Positions 1 through 13,746 are shown, numbered from the stretch's first letter. The stretch: 64,000 nucleotides of DNA from Bacillus sp. FJAT-18017 (GCF_001278805.1 NZ_CP012602.1:3321501-3385500); one strand, 5' to 3'. The notes: a model not told the origin generated them from the sequence alone. Numbers and translations are program-made.

Positions 1-19
1 CCTGCATTGTGCGTACAAC

Positions 20-283
20 CTACCCTTCATCCAATATATCATCTCGGCCCGAAAGCCTGCCAGCAACTGTTTCCGGCTGGACCGCAGAAAGTATGACGTG
101 GTCTGAGTCCATGACAATGACAGCCCTTGTCCGTCTCCCGTATGTGGCATCAATCAGGGAACCACGGTCGCGGGCATCCTGGATGATCCTTTTAATCGGT
201 GCAGATTCGGGGCTGACAATCGAAATAATTCTATTGGCAGAAACAATATTCCCGAACCCGATATTAATCAATTTGATTTGCAT
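20..283 (-). CDS. remA: Extracellular matrix regulator RemA (DUF370 family)
   Basis: This 87-residue protein is close to full family length and very like B. subtilis RemA throughout, for example in its [12 protein letters not shown] start and the [17 protein letters not shown] segment. RemA is a small DNA-binding protein that in B. subtilis activates biofilm matrix operons and osmoprotection genes; that role is known for the family and is inferred here. It lies 60 bp downstream of yloC on the same strand, the conserved yloC-remA-gmk order of Bacillus, so gmk would be expected just beyond the left edge. The stop codon is inside the window, so the gene is complete. Confidence 0.95.
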   Translation of the reverse strand: MQIKLINIGFGNIVSANRIISIVSPESAPIKRIIQDARDRGSLIDATYGRRTRAVIVMDSDHVILSAVQPETVAGRLSGRDDILDEG

Positions 284-343
284 GCCGATTCTCCAGTCAT
301 CAATAATATAGTTTCGCCCTCGAACAACTGTCCTAAACCCAGA

Positions 344-1219
344 CTACTCTATATTCTGGACTTGTTCTTTTAATTTTTCAATCAGGCTTTTCAACTCGAC
401 GATCCGTTTAGCAATAGCAGAATCATTCGCTTTGGAGCCAATTGTGTTTGCTTCACGGTTCATCTCCTGGACAAGGAAATCCAGCTTCCTGCCAATAGCC
501 TCTCCGCTATCAAGAATATGAAAAAACTGGCTGATGTGGCTATTAAGCCTGGCCAGCTCTTCATGAATATCCGATTTGTCCGCGAAAAGCGCAACCTCCG
601 AAAGCAGTCTCGATTCATCTATTTCACTGCCCAAAAGCTCTTCCATACGTGCGGCAAGCCTGTCCCTGTACTGACCTGCAACTTGAGGGGCATATTGTTC
701 CAGTTCCTTTACCAGCTTGTCACAACGGTTTAGATTCCCTGATAGATCAGCTTTTAGTGCAGCCCCTTCAGCCAAACGCATTTGTTTTAACAATATACCC
801 GCCTCATCCGCTGCTGAGAGGATCAAGGTACCAAGTTCATCATCTCGTGATTCACGTTCTTCAATATGTATGATTTCTTCGCGGCCAAGAATGGCCTTAA
901 AGGCATCAGCAGGATCAAATCCATACCTTTTTCCTGCTTCCGAAGCAAACTGAAAATATTGGTCAAGCAGTGCCCAATCAACTTGAAGCGCCTTTTCTTC
1001 ACTGCCTGTACCTTCAACTGTGACCAAAATTTCTACCCGGCCCCGCTGAATGTGGCGGCCAACAGTTTTTTTCAGGCTGTCCTCCAATTTCATTAAATGG
1101 CGCGGCATACGGATGCTGTATTCACAAAAACGGTGGTTTACAGTTTTAATTTCCACATTTACAGCGAAATTCCCGGATTCTCTCTGGCTGCTCCCATACC
1201 CGGTCATACTTACAACCAT
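344..1219 (-). CDS. yloC: YicC/YloC family protein, probable endoribonuclease
   Basis: The 291-residue protein starts with VVSMTGYG after its initiator, matching the family N-terminal SMTGYG signature, and ends with the conserved EANTIGSKANDS and EKLKEQVQNIE segments of the DUF1732 C-terminal domain. E. coli YicC is a hexameric endoribonuclease; function here is by homology. I chose the ATG at 1219 because GAGAGGCGG precedes it at good spacing; a TTG at 1237 would add six residues and destroy that ribosome binding site. The gene follows the calcium ATPase on the same strand after a probable terminator and precedes remA. Confidence 0.92.
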   Translation of the reverse strand: MVVSMTGYGSSQRESGNFAVNVEIKTVNHRFCEYSIRMPRHLMKLEDSLKKTVGRHIQRGRVEILVTVEGTGSEEKALQVDWALLDQYFQFASEAGKRYGFDPADAFKAILGREEIIHIEERESRDDELGTLILSAADEAGILLKQMRLAEGAALKADLSGNLNRCDKLVKELEQYAPQVAGQYRDRLAARMEELLGSEIDESRLLSEVALFADKSDIHEELARLNSHISQFFHILDSGEAIGRKLDFLVQEMNREANTIGSKANDSAIAKRIVELKSLIEKLKEQVQNIE

Positions 1220-1255
1220 AATTGCACCGCCTCTCAACTGCCAATTTCGTTAACA

Positions 1256-1293
1256 AAAGAAAAGGCAATAGAGCCTTCTCTACTACCTTTTGG
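1256..1293 (-). terminator. Probable Rho-independent terminator after the calcium ATPase
   Basis: Read on the minus strand, an A/G-rich arm ending in TAGAG pairs with CTCTA and a following CCTTTT run, with a short loop. It sits between the ATPase stop at 1307 and the yloC ribosome binding site, and its A/T-rich flanks would let it work in both directions. Confidence 0.5.
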
Positions 1294-1306
1294 ATTATAT
1301 CATACT

Positions 1307-3988
1307 CTATTTTGTTTTTCTTGCCAAAAATGTCCCCGCCAGTAAAAAAGTTGGGATTGCTGATAAGCCAAGTATTAAAAGCCAATCGCGCGCTTCAATC
1401 GGCAGCGTGTGGAATATAGGCTGGAAGGGTGGATAATAGATAACTACTAACATAAGAATCGCTGATGAGATGACAGCCCAGACAAGGTACATATTTCCGA
1501 AAGGATTTCGTGACAAAACCGATATTTCACTGCGGCAGTCGAACACATGGATCAATTGTGCCATCACGAGAGTGGCGAACGCAACGGTCTGTGCATATGC
1601 GAGCCGGTCAGGATTGTTTTTATAAACAACTATAAAGGCAATTAGAGTAATGAGTCCAATTAGGAACCCTCTTGAAACAACCTTCCAGCCGAGCCCCCTG
1701 GCAAAAACGCCTTCCTTAGGGCTTCTCGGTTTGCGCTTCATGACATTTTCCTCGGGCTGGTCAAGGCCAAGCGCCATTGCAGGCAGACCGTCTGTTACGA
1801 GATTCACCCATAGAATTTGGATTGGGACAAGCGGCAAAGGCAGTGCCATAATCATCGCAAACAGCATAACAAGTATTTCGCCAACATTCGATGCAAGGAG
1901 ATAACGAATGAACTTACGGATGTTTTCATAAATGTTACGGCCTTCCTTGATTGCTGCTTTAATGGTCGCAAAATTATCATCAAGCAGGACGAGCGCGGAC
2001 GCTTCCTTTGCTACATCGGTTCCGGATATCCCCATCGCTACTCCAATATCGGCTGCTTTGATTGCAGGTGCATCATTGACTCCATCCCCGGTCATCGCAA
2101 CAATATGTCCCCTGTTCTGGAGGGCTTTAACTATTTTCAATTTATGCTCCGGTGACACCCTGGCAAAAACAGAAACATCCTCCACTACTTCTTCCAACTC
2201 ATCTACAGTAAGGCCAGAAAGGGTATTCCCATCCATCACCTTGCTATTTCTTTCGAGGATTCCGAGCTGTGCCGCGATTGCCTTTGCTGTAATGACGTGG
2301 TCACCGGTAATCATTACTGTCTTTATTCCGGCTTCACGGCATTCACGAACAGCATCTTTTACCTCCGGCCTTGGAGGATCGATCATTCCCTGAATTCCTA
2401 TGAAAATTAAATCCTTTTCGGCTTCTTGTTCACTGAGGATTACTCTGCCAGGTGTAATAGGTTTATAGGCAACCGCGATTGTCCTCAATGCCTGCGATGC
2501 TAAGGTTTCAACTGCCCCTAGCACGTCCGTCTTTCCCTTTCCTGCCATCGACTGGACACGGCCGTCGACTAGAATACCGCTGGATACTCCGACAAGTACG
2601 TCTGGCGCACCTTTTGTTACAATAAAAGACCTGCCCTGTTTATCCTTTACTGCAATACTCATCATCTTCCTGTTTGAATCAAAGGGGAATTCATTCAGAA
2701 TTTGAAATTCTTCAAGCAATTTCTTTCTATCATATCCGGCCTTCATTGCACTGACAAGGAGCGCCCCTTCTGTCGGGTCGCCATCAAGAACGATTTCTTT
2801 TTCCCTGTAAACAAGATCCGAATGATTGCAGAGCATTCCGAACATAAGCATTTGCTGTAGCGGCTTTTCATGCTTAATATCAATAGGCTGACGGGTTTCA
2901 GCAAAAAATCGTCCCTCAGGTTGATAGCCTGTGCCATCCACCGTCCAAGTTCTGCCCCCGCTCCAAAGATGGGTCACCGTCATTTTGTTTTGTGTCATTG
3001 TCCCTGTCTTATCGGAGCAAATAACAGAAGCACAGCCAAGTGTTTCGACTGCAGGCAGCTTTCTAACTATCGCATTTGAGCGGATCATCTTTTGTACACC
3101 AAGCGACAGGGCGACCGTAACAATAGCAGGGAGACCTTCAGGAATCGCCGCAACTGCCAAGGAAACACCCGCCAGGAACATTTCATATAATTCATGCCCC
3201 TGCAAGACACCGATGCCAACGACAAGGACAGTTAGTAATAAAGCGACTGTTATTAGAATTCTTCCAAGCTGTTCCAACCTTCTTTGCAATGGGGTTTCCG
3301 CAGCCTCTGCATTTTGCAAAAGGTCTGCAATTTGCCCCATCGCTGTTTTCATGCCAGTCGCAATAACAGTTCCAACCCCGGTTCCTCTTGTAACCATAGT
3401 TCCCATAAAGGCAATGTTCTCCATATCTCCTAGGCCCGGGTTTGGAGTTGTTAAGACTCCATTATCCTTCGTCACCGGAACAGATTCACCGGTAAGCGCA
3501 GACTCTTCTATTTCAAGGCTTTTACAGTCAATGAGCCTTAAATCCGCTCCAATCCGGTCCCCGCTGGCAAATCGGACGATGTCGCCTGGCACAGCTTCCC
3601 GAGAAGGGATTTTTATCCATTTTCCATCCCGGAAAACCTGAATTTGAGGAGCAGACAATTCTTTTAATGCCTGCAGCGATTTTTCGGCCTTCCTCTCTTG
3701 AAAAAAGCCGAGGAAGCCGTTTATAATGACAATCGCAATAATCGCAATTGCATCGATGTATTCACCGAGCAGGCCGGATACCAGTGTTGCCGCCAAAAGG
3801 ACAAGAACCATGAAATCCTTGAACTGACTCAGGAACAATATTATCGCAGATTGCTTTTCTCCTTCCTCAAGTTCATTAAAGCCATGTACCTCGACCCTCT
3901 TTTCCGCCTCTTGCATCGATAATCCAGACGAATAGTCAGTATTCAGTGCCTTTTCCACTTCACTTACATTCATTTCATGGAACTTCAT
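1307..3988 (-). CDS. yloB: Calcium-transporting P-type ATPase, SERCA-like (YloB)
   Basis: An 893-residue type IIA P-type ATPase. Visible landmarks are the N-terminal cation-ATPase domain, TGES at about residue 166 (actuator domain), PEGLP at 283 in transmembrane segment 4, the phosphorylation motif DKTGT with Asp326, GDGVNDAPA in the hinge, and NLVTDGLPA in segment 6. These calcium-site motifs match SERCA-like pumps, including B. subtilis YloB, which is associated with calcium handling in spores and heat resistance. It would use ATP to export calcium across the membrane. It lies between yloC and the divergent rqcH, as in B. subtilis. The start at 3988 has a GGGGGAAG motif about 12 bases upstream, rather far; Met6 is an alternative. 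Confidence 0.93.
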   Translation of the reverse strand: MKFHEMNVSEVEKALNTDYSSGLSMQEAEKRVEVHGFNELEEGEKQSAIILFLSQFKDFMVLVLLAATLVSGLLGEYIDAIAIIAIVIINGFLGFFQERKAEKSLQALKELSAPQIQVFRDGKWIKIPSREAVPGDIVRFASGDRIGADLRLIDCKSLEIEESALTGESVPVTKDNGVLTTPNPGLGDMENIAFMGTMVTRGTGVGTVIATGMKTAMGQIADLLQNAEAAETPLQRRLEQLGRILITVALLLTVLVVGIGVLQGHELYEMFLAGVSLAVAAIPEGLPAIVTVALSLGVQKMIRSNAIVRKLPAVETLGCASVICSDKTGTMTQNKMTVTHLWSGGRTWTVDGTGYQPEGRFFAETRQPIDIKHEKPLQQMLMFGMLCNHSDLVYREKEIVLDGDPTEGALLVSAMKAGYDRKKLLEEFQILNEFPFDSNRKMMSIAVKDKQGRSFIVTKGAPDVLVGVSSGILVDGRVQSMAGKGKTDVLGAVETLASQALRTIAVAYKPITPGRVILSEQEAEKDLIFIGIQGMIDPPRPEVKDAVRECREAGIKTVMITGDHVITAKAIAAQLGILERNSKVMDGNTLSGLTVDELEEVVEDVSVFARVSPEHKLKIVKALQNRGHIVAMTGDGVNDAPAIKAADIGVAMGISGTDVAKEASALVLLDDNFATIKAAIKEGRNIYENIRKFIRYLLASNVGEILVMLFAMIMALPLPLVPIQILWVNLVTDGLPAMALGLDQPEENVMKRKPRSPKEGVFARGLGWKVVSRGFLIGLITLIAFIVVYKNNPDRLAYAQTVAFATLVMAQLIHVFDCRSEISVLSRNPFGNMYLVWAVISSAILMLVVIYYPPFQPIFHTLPIEARDWLLILGLSAIPTFLLAGTFLARKTK

Positions 3989-4177
3989 CCGGCCATCTCA
4001 CTTCCCCCTTTTCAATATCCGGAATGCCATTTCCAAAGGGCATTCTGCTCTCACGTAAGCTTATTCAGACTCGTCCAAAAAAATGCTAAAATAGATAAAA
4101 GCCAATAACCTGAGTTTTTTTTAGTTTTTGCGCTATAATTTAGTTAATCTCCAGAAAAGAAAGAGCAGGTATAAATC

Positions 4178-5890
4178 ATGTCATTTGACGGTTTATTTAC
4201 AAAAGCAATGGGCGGTGAACTCGGCACGGCAATTACCGGAGGCCGAATCAATAAAATCCACCAGCCCTTCAAAAATGAAATCATTATGGTCATCCGTGCT
4301 AACGGTGCCAACCATCGGCTCCTCCTGTCAGCCCATCCAAGCTATGCAAGGGTACAGCTGACTTCAGATACGTTTGATAACCCTTCCGAGCCTCCTATGT
4401 TTTGTATGCTGCTAAGGAAGCATATCGAAGGCCATATTCTTGAAAGTGTACATCAGGCTGGTAATGACAGGATTCTCGTTTTTGAAATTAAAGGACGAAA
4501 CGAGATTGGTGATGTCAGCACCAAGCAGCTCATTGTCGAGATTATGGGTAAGCACAGCAATATCATTCTTGTCGATAAAGACCGAGGTGTCATTCTCGAT
4601 TCAATTAAGCACGTTTCTTATGCAGTTAATACACACCGAGTCGTCCTTCCCGGCCAGGCTTACGTTTCTCCCCCAGCGCAGCATAAGCAAGACCCTTTTA
4701 TTGCAACGGAGGATGATGTACTAAAGGCAATTGATTTTAACAGCGGGAAACTTGATCGCCAGCTTGTTGATGCTTTTTCCGGCGTCTCCCCGGTTTTTGC
4801 TAAAGAAGCGGTTTTTGCAAGCGGCTTAGCAAATAGGAGTACACTGCCAAAGGCGTTCATTTCCATGATTGGCAGGCTGAAGGATGGGGCCATTGAACCT
4901 TCTATTACCTACACAGCCAATAAAGAAGCCTTCTACCTGTTCCCGCTCCGCCATTTAAAGGGTGAGCACAGAGTGTTTGGATCGCTGAGCGAGATGCTTG
5001 ATCGCTTTTATTTCGGAAAAGCTGAGCGTGATCGTGTCAAGCAACAGTCCGGCGGGCTCGAACGCTTCCTTGCCAACGAGAAAGAAAAGAATGAAAAGAA
5101 AATTGGCAAGCTGAAAGCTACGTTGAAGGATGCGGAACGTGCAGAGGAATTCCAGAAATTTGGGGAGCTTTTAACAGCAAATATGCACCTTGCCAAAAAA
5201 GGCATGAAGGAAATTGACGTATTGGATTATTATGATGAGAACGGTTCAATGATTACGATTCCTTTGGATCCGCTGAAAACCCCATCCGAAAACGCCCAGC
5301 GGTACTTTTCCAAATACCAAAAGGCAAAGAATTCAGTGCTTGTCGTTCTTGAGCAAATTAAGAAAGCTGAGGATGAAGTAATTTATTTTGATACTCTTAT
5401 CCAGCAGCTTGACTCAGCATCGCCGAAGGATATCGAGGAAATGCGGGAGGAGCTTGCCGAGGGCGGCTATATTCGCCACCGGGCAAGAAAGAATGGGAAA
5501 AAACTACAAAACCTTAAGCCTGTCCTTGACAAATATGTAGCGGCTGATGGAACCGAAATACTTGTTGGCAAAAACAACAAACAAAATGACTACTTAACAA
5601 CGAAGCATGCTGCCCGGGACGAAATCTGGCTGCATACAAAGGATATCCCTGGCTCACATGTGGTCATCCGCAGCAAAGAACCTTCGGACGAAACAATCCA
5701 AGAGGCCGCAATGCTGGGTGCTTATTTTTCAAAGGCACGGAATTCAAGCTCCGTACCTGTCGATTACACACGAGTCCGCCATGTAAAAAAACCAAGCGGC
5801 TCGAAGCCCGGGTTCGTTATATATGACAATCAAAGGACAGTATATGTCACACCAGATGAAGAGACTGTGCTATCCCTCAAGAAGAAATAA
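4178..5890 (+). CDS. rqcH: Ribosome quality control protein RqcH (NFACT/Rqc2 family)
   Basis: A 570-residue NFACT protein, usual length. It has the NFACT-N domain, a helix-hairpin-helix and coiled-coil middle (about 280-440) and the C-terminal NFACT-R/DUF814 domain with [15 protein letters not shown]. Asp97-Arg98 sit in an NDR motif at the position needed in B. subtilis RqcH to recruit tRNA-Ala. RqcH binds obstructed 50S subunits and adds C-terminal alanine tails to the stalled peptide. Homologues were long annotated as fibronectin-binding proteins. The gene is one of few on the plus strand, divergent from the calcium ATPase, and is followed at once by a strong terminator. Another RQC factor, YlmH, is encoded at 24.9 kb. 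Confidence 0.95.
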   Translation: MSFDGLFTKAMGGELGTAITGGRINKIHQPFKNEIIMVIRANGANHRLLLSAHPSYARVQLTSDTFDNPSEPPMFCMLLRKHIEGHILESVHQAGNDRILVFEIKGRNEIGDVSTKQLIVEIMGKHSNIILVDKDRGVILDSIKHVSYAVNTHRVVLPGQAYVSPPAQHKQDPFIATEDDVLKAIDFNSGKLDRQLVDAFSGVSPVFAKEAVFASGLANRSTLPKAFISMIGRLKDGAIEPSITYTANKEAFYLFPLRHLKGEHRVFGSLSEMLDRFYFGKAERDRVKQQSGGLERFLANEKEKNEKKIGKLKATLKDAERAEEFQKFGELLTANMHLAKKGMKEIDVLDYYDENGSMITIPLDPLKTPSENAQRYFSKYQKAKNSVLVVLEQIKKAEDEVIYFDTLIQQLDSASPKDIEEMREELAEGGYIRHRARKNGKKLQNLKPVLDKYVAADGTEILVGKNNKQNDYLTTKHAARDEIWLHTKDIPGSHVVIRSKEPSDETIQEAAMLGAYFSKARNSSSVPVDYTRVRHVKKPSGSKPGFVIYDNQRTVYVTPDEETVLSLKKK

Positions 5891-5891
5891 T

Positions 5892-5945
5892 AAGCTGTCC
5901 CAAAAGGTTGTTGATTCACGACTTTTTTGGGACAGCTTTTGTTTT
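5892..5945 (+). terminator. Rho-independent terminator of rqcH
   Basis: A perfect 14-bp inverted repeat, AAGCTGTCCCAAAA (5892-5905) and its complement (5926-5939), is followed by a T-rich run. It begins directly after the rqcH stop codon. Confidence 0.93.
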
Positions 5946-6089
5946 GTTTTTTTAGTTTTCTGCCTAAAAAGCTCAAGGAGAGATTGACGAGTTCAAGTCA
6001 TTTCTCTGTTACAATGTCGTCAATTTGTACTCGCACCCCTTCAAGGCCTTTCTACATGCCAGTACCTTAATTTTTTCCACAACGGCTTA

Positions 6090-6288
6090 TGAATGACATT
6101 TCGCTATCTCCGGAACCCTGAGTTGTCATTCATCTGCTTTATGAATGACATTTCACTGCCTCGGTAACCTTGAGTTGTGATTCATCCGCTTTTTGAATGA
6201 CATTTCGCTGCCTCGGTAACCCTGTTTTGTCATTCATCGGCTATTTGAATGATATTTCGCTGCCTCGGTAACCTTGTTTTGTCATTCA
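6090..6288. repeat. Tandem palindromic repeat array A: four 43-bp units, 52-bp period
   Basis: Four copies of a 43-bp unit start at 6090, 6142, 6194 and 6246, exactly 52 bp apart, with 9-bp linkers. Each unit starts with TGAATGA and ends with a mirrored arm (TGTCATTCA in most). The core is CG(C)TGCCTCGGTAACC-like and nearly constant within the array. The array fills most of the 536-bp convergent gap between the rqcH terminator and pyrE. No coding potential is apparent. The arms resemble arrays B (28.46 kb) and C (44.43 kb). Function is unknown. Confidence 0.9.
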
Positions 6289-6372
6289 AAGAACATATTT
6301 AATGGCCTTTTACTTACTTATGCCCTAATAAGCACCCGAACCCCTACTGTTCGCAAGGCGTCTAGGCGAAAT

Positions 6373-6426
6373 AAAAAGAAGGCCAACCAACGACAGTGAA
6401 TTGTCGCCAGCTGACCTCTCTTCTTC
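6373..6426 (-). terminator. Terminator of the pyrimidine operon
   Basis: On the minus strand, just beyond the pyrE stop, a long imperfect stem (GCGACA...TGTCGT in its centre, AAGA...TCTT outside) is followed by TTTTTATT. This is the expected end of the pyr transcript. The opposing rqcH transcript ends about 430 bp away. Confidence 0.8.
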
Positions 6427-6427
6427 G

Positions 6428-7059
6428 TTAACTCAACCTAGCAAGGCTCCAGCTTGCGGGGTCTTGCTTCCATTCCAGAAGAGCCTCCATATCGGATCCG
6501 GAAATATATCCTTTCTCTTTTGCTGTTTCAATAAGGTCCGAGAAGCCGGTCAATGCGAGAGCTTTCAAATTCGCATTAGACAAAAGCTGCTTTCCTTTAT
6601 CCAAACCATATGTAAAAATAGCAACGGCACCCAGCACTTCAGCACCTGCCTCACGCAATGCGTCAGCGGCAGTAATGACACTGCCCCCAGTTGAAATAAG
6701 ATCTTCAACAATGACAACTTTTTGCCCACTCAGCACTTTACCTTCAATTTGATTGCCTTTTCCATGACCTTTGGCACTGCTGCGCACATAGCACATTGGC
6801 AAATCCAGTTTTGCACTAACCCATGCAGCATGCGGAATACCTGCAGTCGCAGTACCGGCAATGACCTCAACTTCAGGAAAATGTTCGCGTATTAACTCAC
6901 CAAGGCCACTGGCAATTTCCCTCCGAACCTCAGGATAAGACATGGTCAGCCGGTTGTCACAATAAATGGGCGAACGCATTCCAGAAGACCATGTATACGG
7001 GTTCTGAGGACTTAACGAAACCGCACTGATTTCCAATAATAGTTCTGCAATTCTCTTAC

Positions 7060-7063
<4 letters not shown>
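6428..7063 (-). CDS. pyrE: Orotate phosphoribosyltransferase
   Basis: A 211-residue type I phosphoribosyltransferase that joins orotate to PRPP to give OMP, the fifth step of UMP synthesis. The PRPP-binding loop [13 protein letters not shown] is present, as is the N-terminal SPIYCDNR segment typical of PyrE. Length equals the family norm. It is the last gene of the pyr operon and overlaps pyrF by four bases (ATGA), suggesting translational coupling. A strong terminator follows. Confidence 0.97.
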
Positions 7064-9458
<2,395 letters not shown>

Positions 9459-9462
<4 letters not shown>

Positions 9463-12400
9463 ACCAGCACCTCCGTCTTGCTGGAGGAAATCACTTCTGC
9501 AGAAAAGTTCATTGATTGAATTACCCCCAGGATTGCTTCAGCTGTATCCAATGAAGTCAGGCAAGGAATACCATTTTCAACTGCTTCTCGCCTGATTCTA
9601 AAACCGTCCCTCTCCGGCTGCTTCCCTCTTGTCAGGGTATTGACGATAAACTGAACTTCACCCTTTTGAATAATGTCGACAAGTGTAGGGCCTTCGGAAC
9701 CAATTTTTCCAACTACTTCGACCGGAACCCCCATGCCGGCAATTGCAGCTGCTGTCCCGCTCGTTGCCATGACACGGTAGCCTTCAGCGGCAAACCTCTT
9801 AGCAAGCTTGGAAGCTTCCTGCTTATCCTTATCGGCAACAGTCATAAGGACCGTCCCGAACTTCTTTATTGAGATGCCTGAGGCAACAAGTCCCTTATAG
9901 AGCGCCTTTTCCAGGGTGAAATCCTTGCCCATTACCTCGCCGGTCGATTTCATTTCTGGTCCAAGAGTTATATCGACTCTCCTTAATTTTGCAAAAGAAA
10001 ACACTGGAACCTTTACATATACTTCCTTCGGCTCCTCAATTAAGCCGCTAGTGAAGCCCTGTTCCCGTAACGAGATACCAAGCATTGCCTTCGTCGCCAT
10101 TTTAGCCATAGGCACGCCTGTAATTTTGCTTAGGAAAGGAACTGTTCTGCTTGAACGCGGATTTACTTCAAGAACAAAGACACCGTGATCAGAGAGGACA
10201 AACTGGATATTCAATAGCCCAACGATGTTGAGGCCTCGTGCAAGCCGCTCAGTATAATCGGCAAGCACTCGCTTGTTTTCCTCAGTCAGCGATTGAGGCG
10301 GGTAAACAGCAATTGAATCGCCAGAATGGACGCCAGCCCGTTCGATGTGCTCCATGATGCCCGGAATCACCACATCGAACCCGTCCGATATGGCATCAAC
10401 CTCAATTTCCTTTCCTGTGATATAACGGTCGATCAGGACAGGGTGGCCTGTGTTGATTTTCACAGCATTCTCCATGTAATGGATGAGCTCGTCTTCACGG
10501 TCAACAATCTCCATCGCCCTGCCTCCAAGTACATACGAAGGCCTTACGAGCACCGGATAGCCGATCTCCTCCGCTATATCAACCGCTTCTTCAACAGACA
10601 AAGCTGTTTTCCCAAGCGGCATTGGAATACCATGTTCGAGCAGCGCCTGCTCGAATTTATCGCGGTCTTCAGCACGGTCCAAATCCTCAAGCGACGTGCC
10701 CAAGAGCCGGACGCCACGCTCTGCCAAGCCTGAAGCGAGGTTGATTGCCGTCTGGCCGCCAAATTGGACCACAACGCCAATTGGATTCTCGAGTTCAATG
10801 ATATGCATCACATCCTCGATGGTCAGCGGTTCAAAATAAAGCTTGTCGGAAATGCTGAAATCTGTTGAAACAGTTTCCGGATTGCTGTTGATGATAATTG
10901 CCTCATAGCCAGCTTCGCGGATTGCCTTGACAGAATGGACTGTCGCATAATCAAATTCGATTCCCTGGCCAATCCGGATTGGCCCTGATCCAAGTACAAC
11001 AACACTTTTCCGGCCGCTTCTTACGGATTCATTTTCTTCTTCATACGTCCCATAGAGATAAGGTGTTTGTGATTCGAACTCTGATGCACATGTATCAACC
11101 ATCTTATACACTGGGATAATTCCATTTTGCTTCCGCCAAACAGTTACTTCGCTCACAGGACATGCCCATGCTTTGGCGATTGCCATGTCAGTAAACCCGC
11201 GCTTTTTGGCTTCGCGGCAGGCCTGCACATCGAATCGGCTTTCTGTTAACTCTTTTTCAATCTGAATTATTCCTTTAAACTTATGAAGGAAAAACAGGTC
11301 AATCTTACTCCAATCATGAATCGTTTCTATCGTGACACCTCGCCTTAACGCTTCAGAAATATAGAAGAGCCTTTCATCGCCAGCTTTACGGATCCGCTTT
11401 TCGATGATTTCATCTGAAATTCCTTGAGCATCAGGGAGCTCGAAATGATGAACATTTACTTCAAGGGAGCGAATCGCCTTTAACAGTGATTCTTCAAACG
11501 TCCGTCCGATTGCCATTACTTCTCCGGTCGCCTTCATTTGCGTCCCAAGGACCCGGTTGCCTGTTTCAAATTTGTCAAATGGCCATCTTGGTATTTTCGT
11601 AACAATATAGTCAAGGGCCGGCTCGAAACTTGCATATGTCTTTCCGGTGACAGGGTTCATCATCTCATCAAGCGTAAGACCCACAGCGATTTTAGCGGCA
11701 AGCTTCGCAATCGGGTAGCCGGTTGCTTTCGAGGCTAGTGCGGATGAGCGGCTAACCCTTGGATTCACTTCAATAATGTAATAATTGAAGCTTTCGGGAT
11801 CAAGAGCGAGCTGAACATTGCAGCCGCCCTCAATTCCAAGCGCCCTGATTACCTTTAACGATACATTTCTTAATAGCTGATATTCTCTGTCACTCAGCGT
11901 CTGGCTTGGGGCGACGACAATTGAATCACCAGTATGAATACCCACTGGATCGATATTTTCCATGTTACATACAACGATGGCTGTATCATTTGCGTCCCGC
12001 ATAACCTCATATTCGATTTCCTTGTAGCCGGCGATGCTTTTTTCAAGGAGGCATTGGCTGACGGGACTATGTTTCAGCCCGCCTGTAACGATTTCTTCAA
12101 GCTCTTCATCATTCGAACAGATTCCGCCGCCAGTTCCACCAAGCGTAAACGCCGGGCGTACAATAATAGGAAAACCGATTGTTTCAACGAAGGCCTTTGC
12201 CTCCGCCAATGTATGGACGATTGCACTTTCAGGAACTGGTTCACCCAGCTCGTTCATTAAATTCCGGAACAATTCTCTATCTTCCGCCTTTTCAATTGCA
12301 TCAAGCTTGGTCCCAAGGATTTCTGTTCCGCATTCTGCCAGGACACCGGATTTGGCTAGTTCTACAGCGAGGTTCAGCCCTGTCTGCCCTCCTAAAGTTG

Positions 12401-12662
12401 CAACGAGTGCATCCGGTCGTTCCTTCCTAATGATTCTCGACACAAACTCCAATGTCAGTGGCTCGATGTACACCTTGTCAGCAATTTCCGTATCGGTCAT
12501 AATCGTTGCTGGGTTTGAGTTGACAAGGATAACCTTGTAGCCTTCTTCCTTAAGGGCAAGACAAGCTTGTGTGCCCGCATAGTCGAATTCCGCGGCCTGG
12601 CCGATAATGATTGGGCCAGAACCGATAACCATGATTGTATTAATATCTCTACGCTTTGGCAT
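9459..12662 (-). CDS. carB: Carbamoyl-phosphate synthase large subunit (pyrimidine-specific)
   Basis: A 1067-residue enzyme, full length for the family, made of two homologous ATP-grasp halves followed by an MGS-like regulatory domain. It uses two ATP, bicarbonate and ammonia from CarA to make carbamoyl phosphate. Both halves show the expected repeats: [17 protein letters not shown] near the start and [16 protein letters not shown] in the middle, each with an EVNPR motif. I chose ATG at 12662, after GGGAGGA; an in-frame ATG at 12803 would add 47 unrelated residues from carA. The equivalent B. subtilis gene is also called pyrAB. Confidence 0.97.
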
Positions 12663-13746
12663 ATCGCTGTTCCTCCCTTGTATGTATCTCAATGATTTCC
12701 ATGAATTGGTCAAATAGTGCGTTTGCATCTTCAGGCCCCGGTGATGCTTCCGGATGGTATTGTACGGTAAAGGCAGGTAAAGTCTTATGCCGCAGGCCTT
12801 CAATACTGCCGTCGTTTAATGCGATATGAGTGATTTCCAGCTCTGTATGAGTAAGAGATCCCTCTTTCACGGCATAGCCATGGTTTTGTGAAGTAATTGA
12901 AATTTTTCCAGTTGAAAGCTCTTTTACAGGATGGTTGGAGCCTCTGTGGCCAAAAGGCATTTTTTCTGTGTCGGCTCCACAGGCAAGAGCAAACAGCTGA
13001 TGGCCCAGGCAAATACCGAAAACCGGAACCTTGCCTAGAACGCCTTTCAGCATCTGAATGGCTTCTGGTACATCCTTCGGGTCTCCCGGTCCATTTGAAA
13101 GCATGATGCCATCCGGTCTCATTTGAAGTATTTCCTCTGCCGTCATATTATAAGGAACGACAGTCACATCACAGCCTCGCTGATTCAGTTCCCTCAAGAT
13201 GCCATGCTTCATTCCAAAATCGACGAGAACAACCCTGTTTCCCCGTCCTGGGCTCGGATATGGATTTTTCGTAGAAACTTCTTTAACCTGGTCGGTTGGA
13301 ATCTGCTCATTCCTTAACTCGGCTGTAACTTTACCAGGGTCTGAATCCACCCCGCAAATTGCTCCTTTCATTGTGCCGTGTTCGCGGATTGCCCTTGTAA
13401 GCCTGCGTGTATCGATTCCTTTCAGCCCGGGAATCTTTTTCATCTTCAAGTATTCATTCAAAGTCATTTCATTCCGCCAATTAGAGGGAAAATCGGCGGT
13501 TTCCTTTACAATTAGCGCGCTAATTGACGGATTGATCGATTCGAAATCATCGCGGTTTATTCCGTAGTTGCCTATAAGCGGGTACGTCAGGACAACTAGC
13601 TGCCTGCAATAGCTGGGATCAGAGAGTATTTCCTGATAGCCTGTCATACCGGTGTTGAAGACAACTTCTCCTTTTGCCTCAGAAAGGTCACCAAATGCTT
13701 CGCCTATAAAAATGCTGCCATCCTCCAATATTAGTTGGCGTTTCAT
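12649..13746 (-). CDS. carA: Carbamoyl-phosphate synthase small subunit (glutaminase)
   Basis: A 365-residue class I glutamine amidotransferase that supplies ammonia to CarB. The catalytic cysteine is in GICLGHQL, and the His-Glu pair is in YHPEASPGP. The N-terminal CPSase domain ([27 protein letters not shown]) is typical. It overlaps pyrC by four bases (ATGA) and carB by 14. Also called pyrAA. Confidence 0.97.
   Translation of the reverse strand: MKRQLILEDGSIFIGEAFGDLSEAKGEVVFNTGMTGYQEILSDPSYCRQLVVLTYPLIGNYGINRDDFESINPSISALIVKETADFPSNWRNEMTLNEYLKMKKIPGLKGIDTRRLTRAIREHGTMKGAICGVDSDPGKVTAELRNEQIPTDQVKEVSTKNPYPSPGRGNRVVLVDFGMKHGILRELNQRGCDVTVVPYNMTAEEILQMRPDGIMLSNGPGDPKDVPEAIQMLKGVLGKVPVFGICLGHQLFALACGADTEKMPFGHRGSNHPVKELSTGKISITSQNHGYAVKEGSLTHTELEITHIALNDGSIEGLRHKTLPAFTVQYHPEASPGPEDANALFDQFMEIIEIHTREEQRYAKA

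Noticed and set aside
4178..5890. Fibronectin-binding protein (FbpA) as the main name
   Set aside because: The NFACT domains and Asp97-Arg98 pair indicate RqcH; the fibronectin name is a legacy label.
6090..6288. CRISPR array
   Set aside because: The 52-bp pitch looks repeat-spacer like, but linkers are only 9 bp, units are themselves palindromic and diverge by point changes, and no cas genes are near.
9916..12540. Several long antisense ORFs inside carB
   Set aside because: They are frame shadows of a highly conserved gene on the minus strand and show no domain features.
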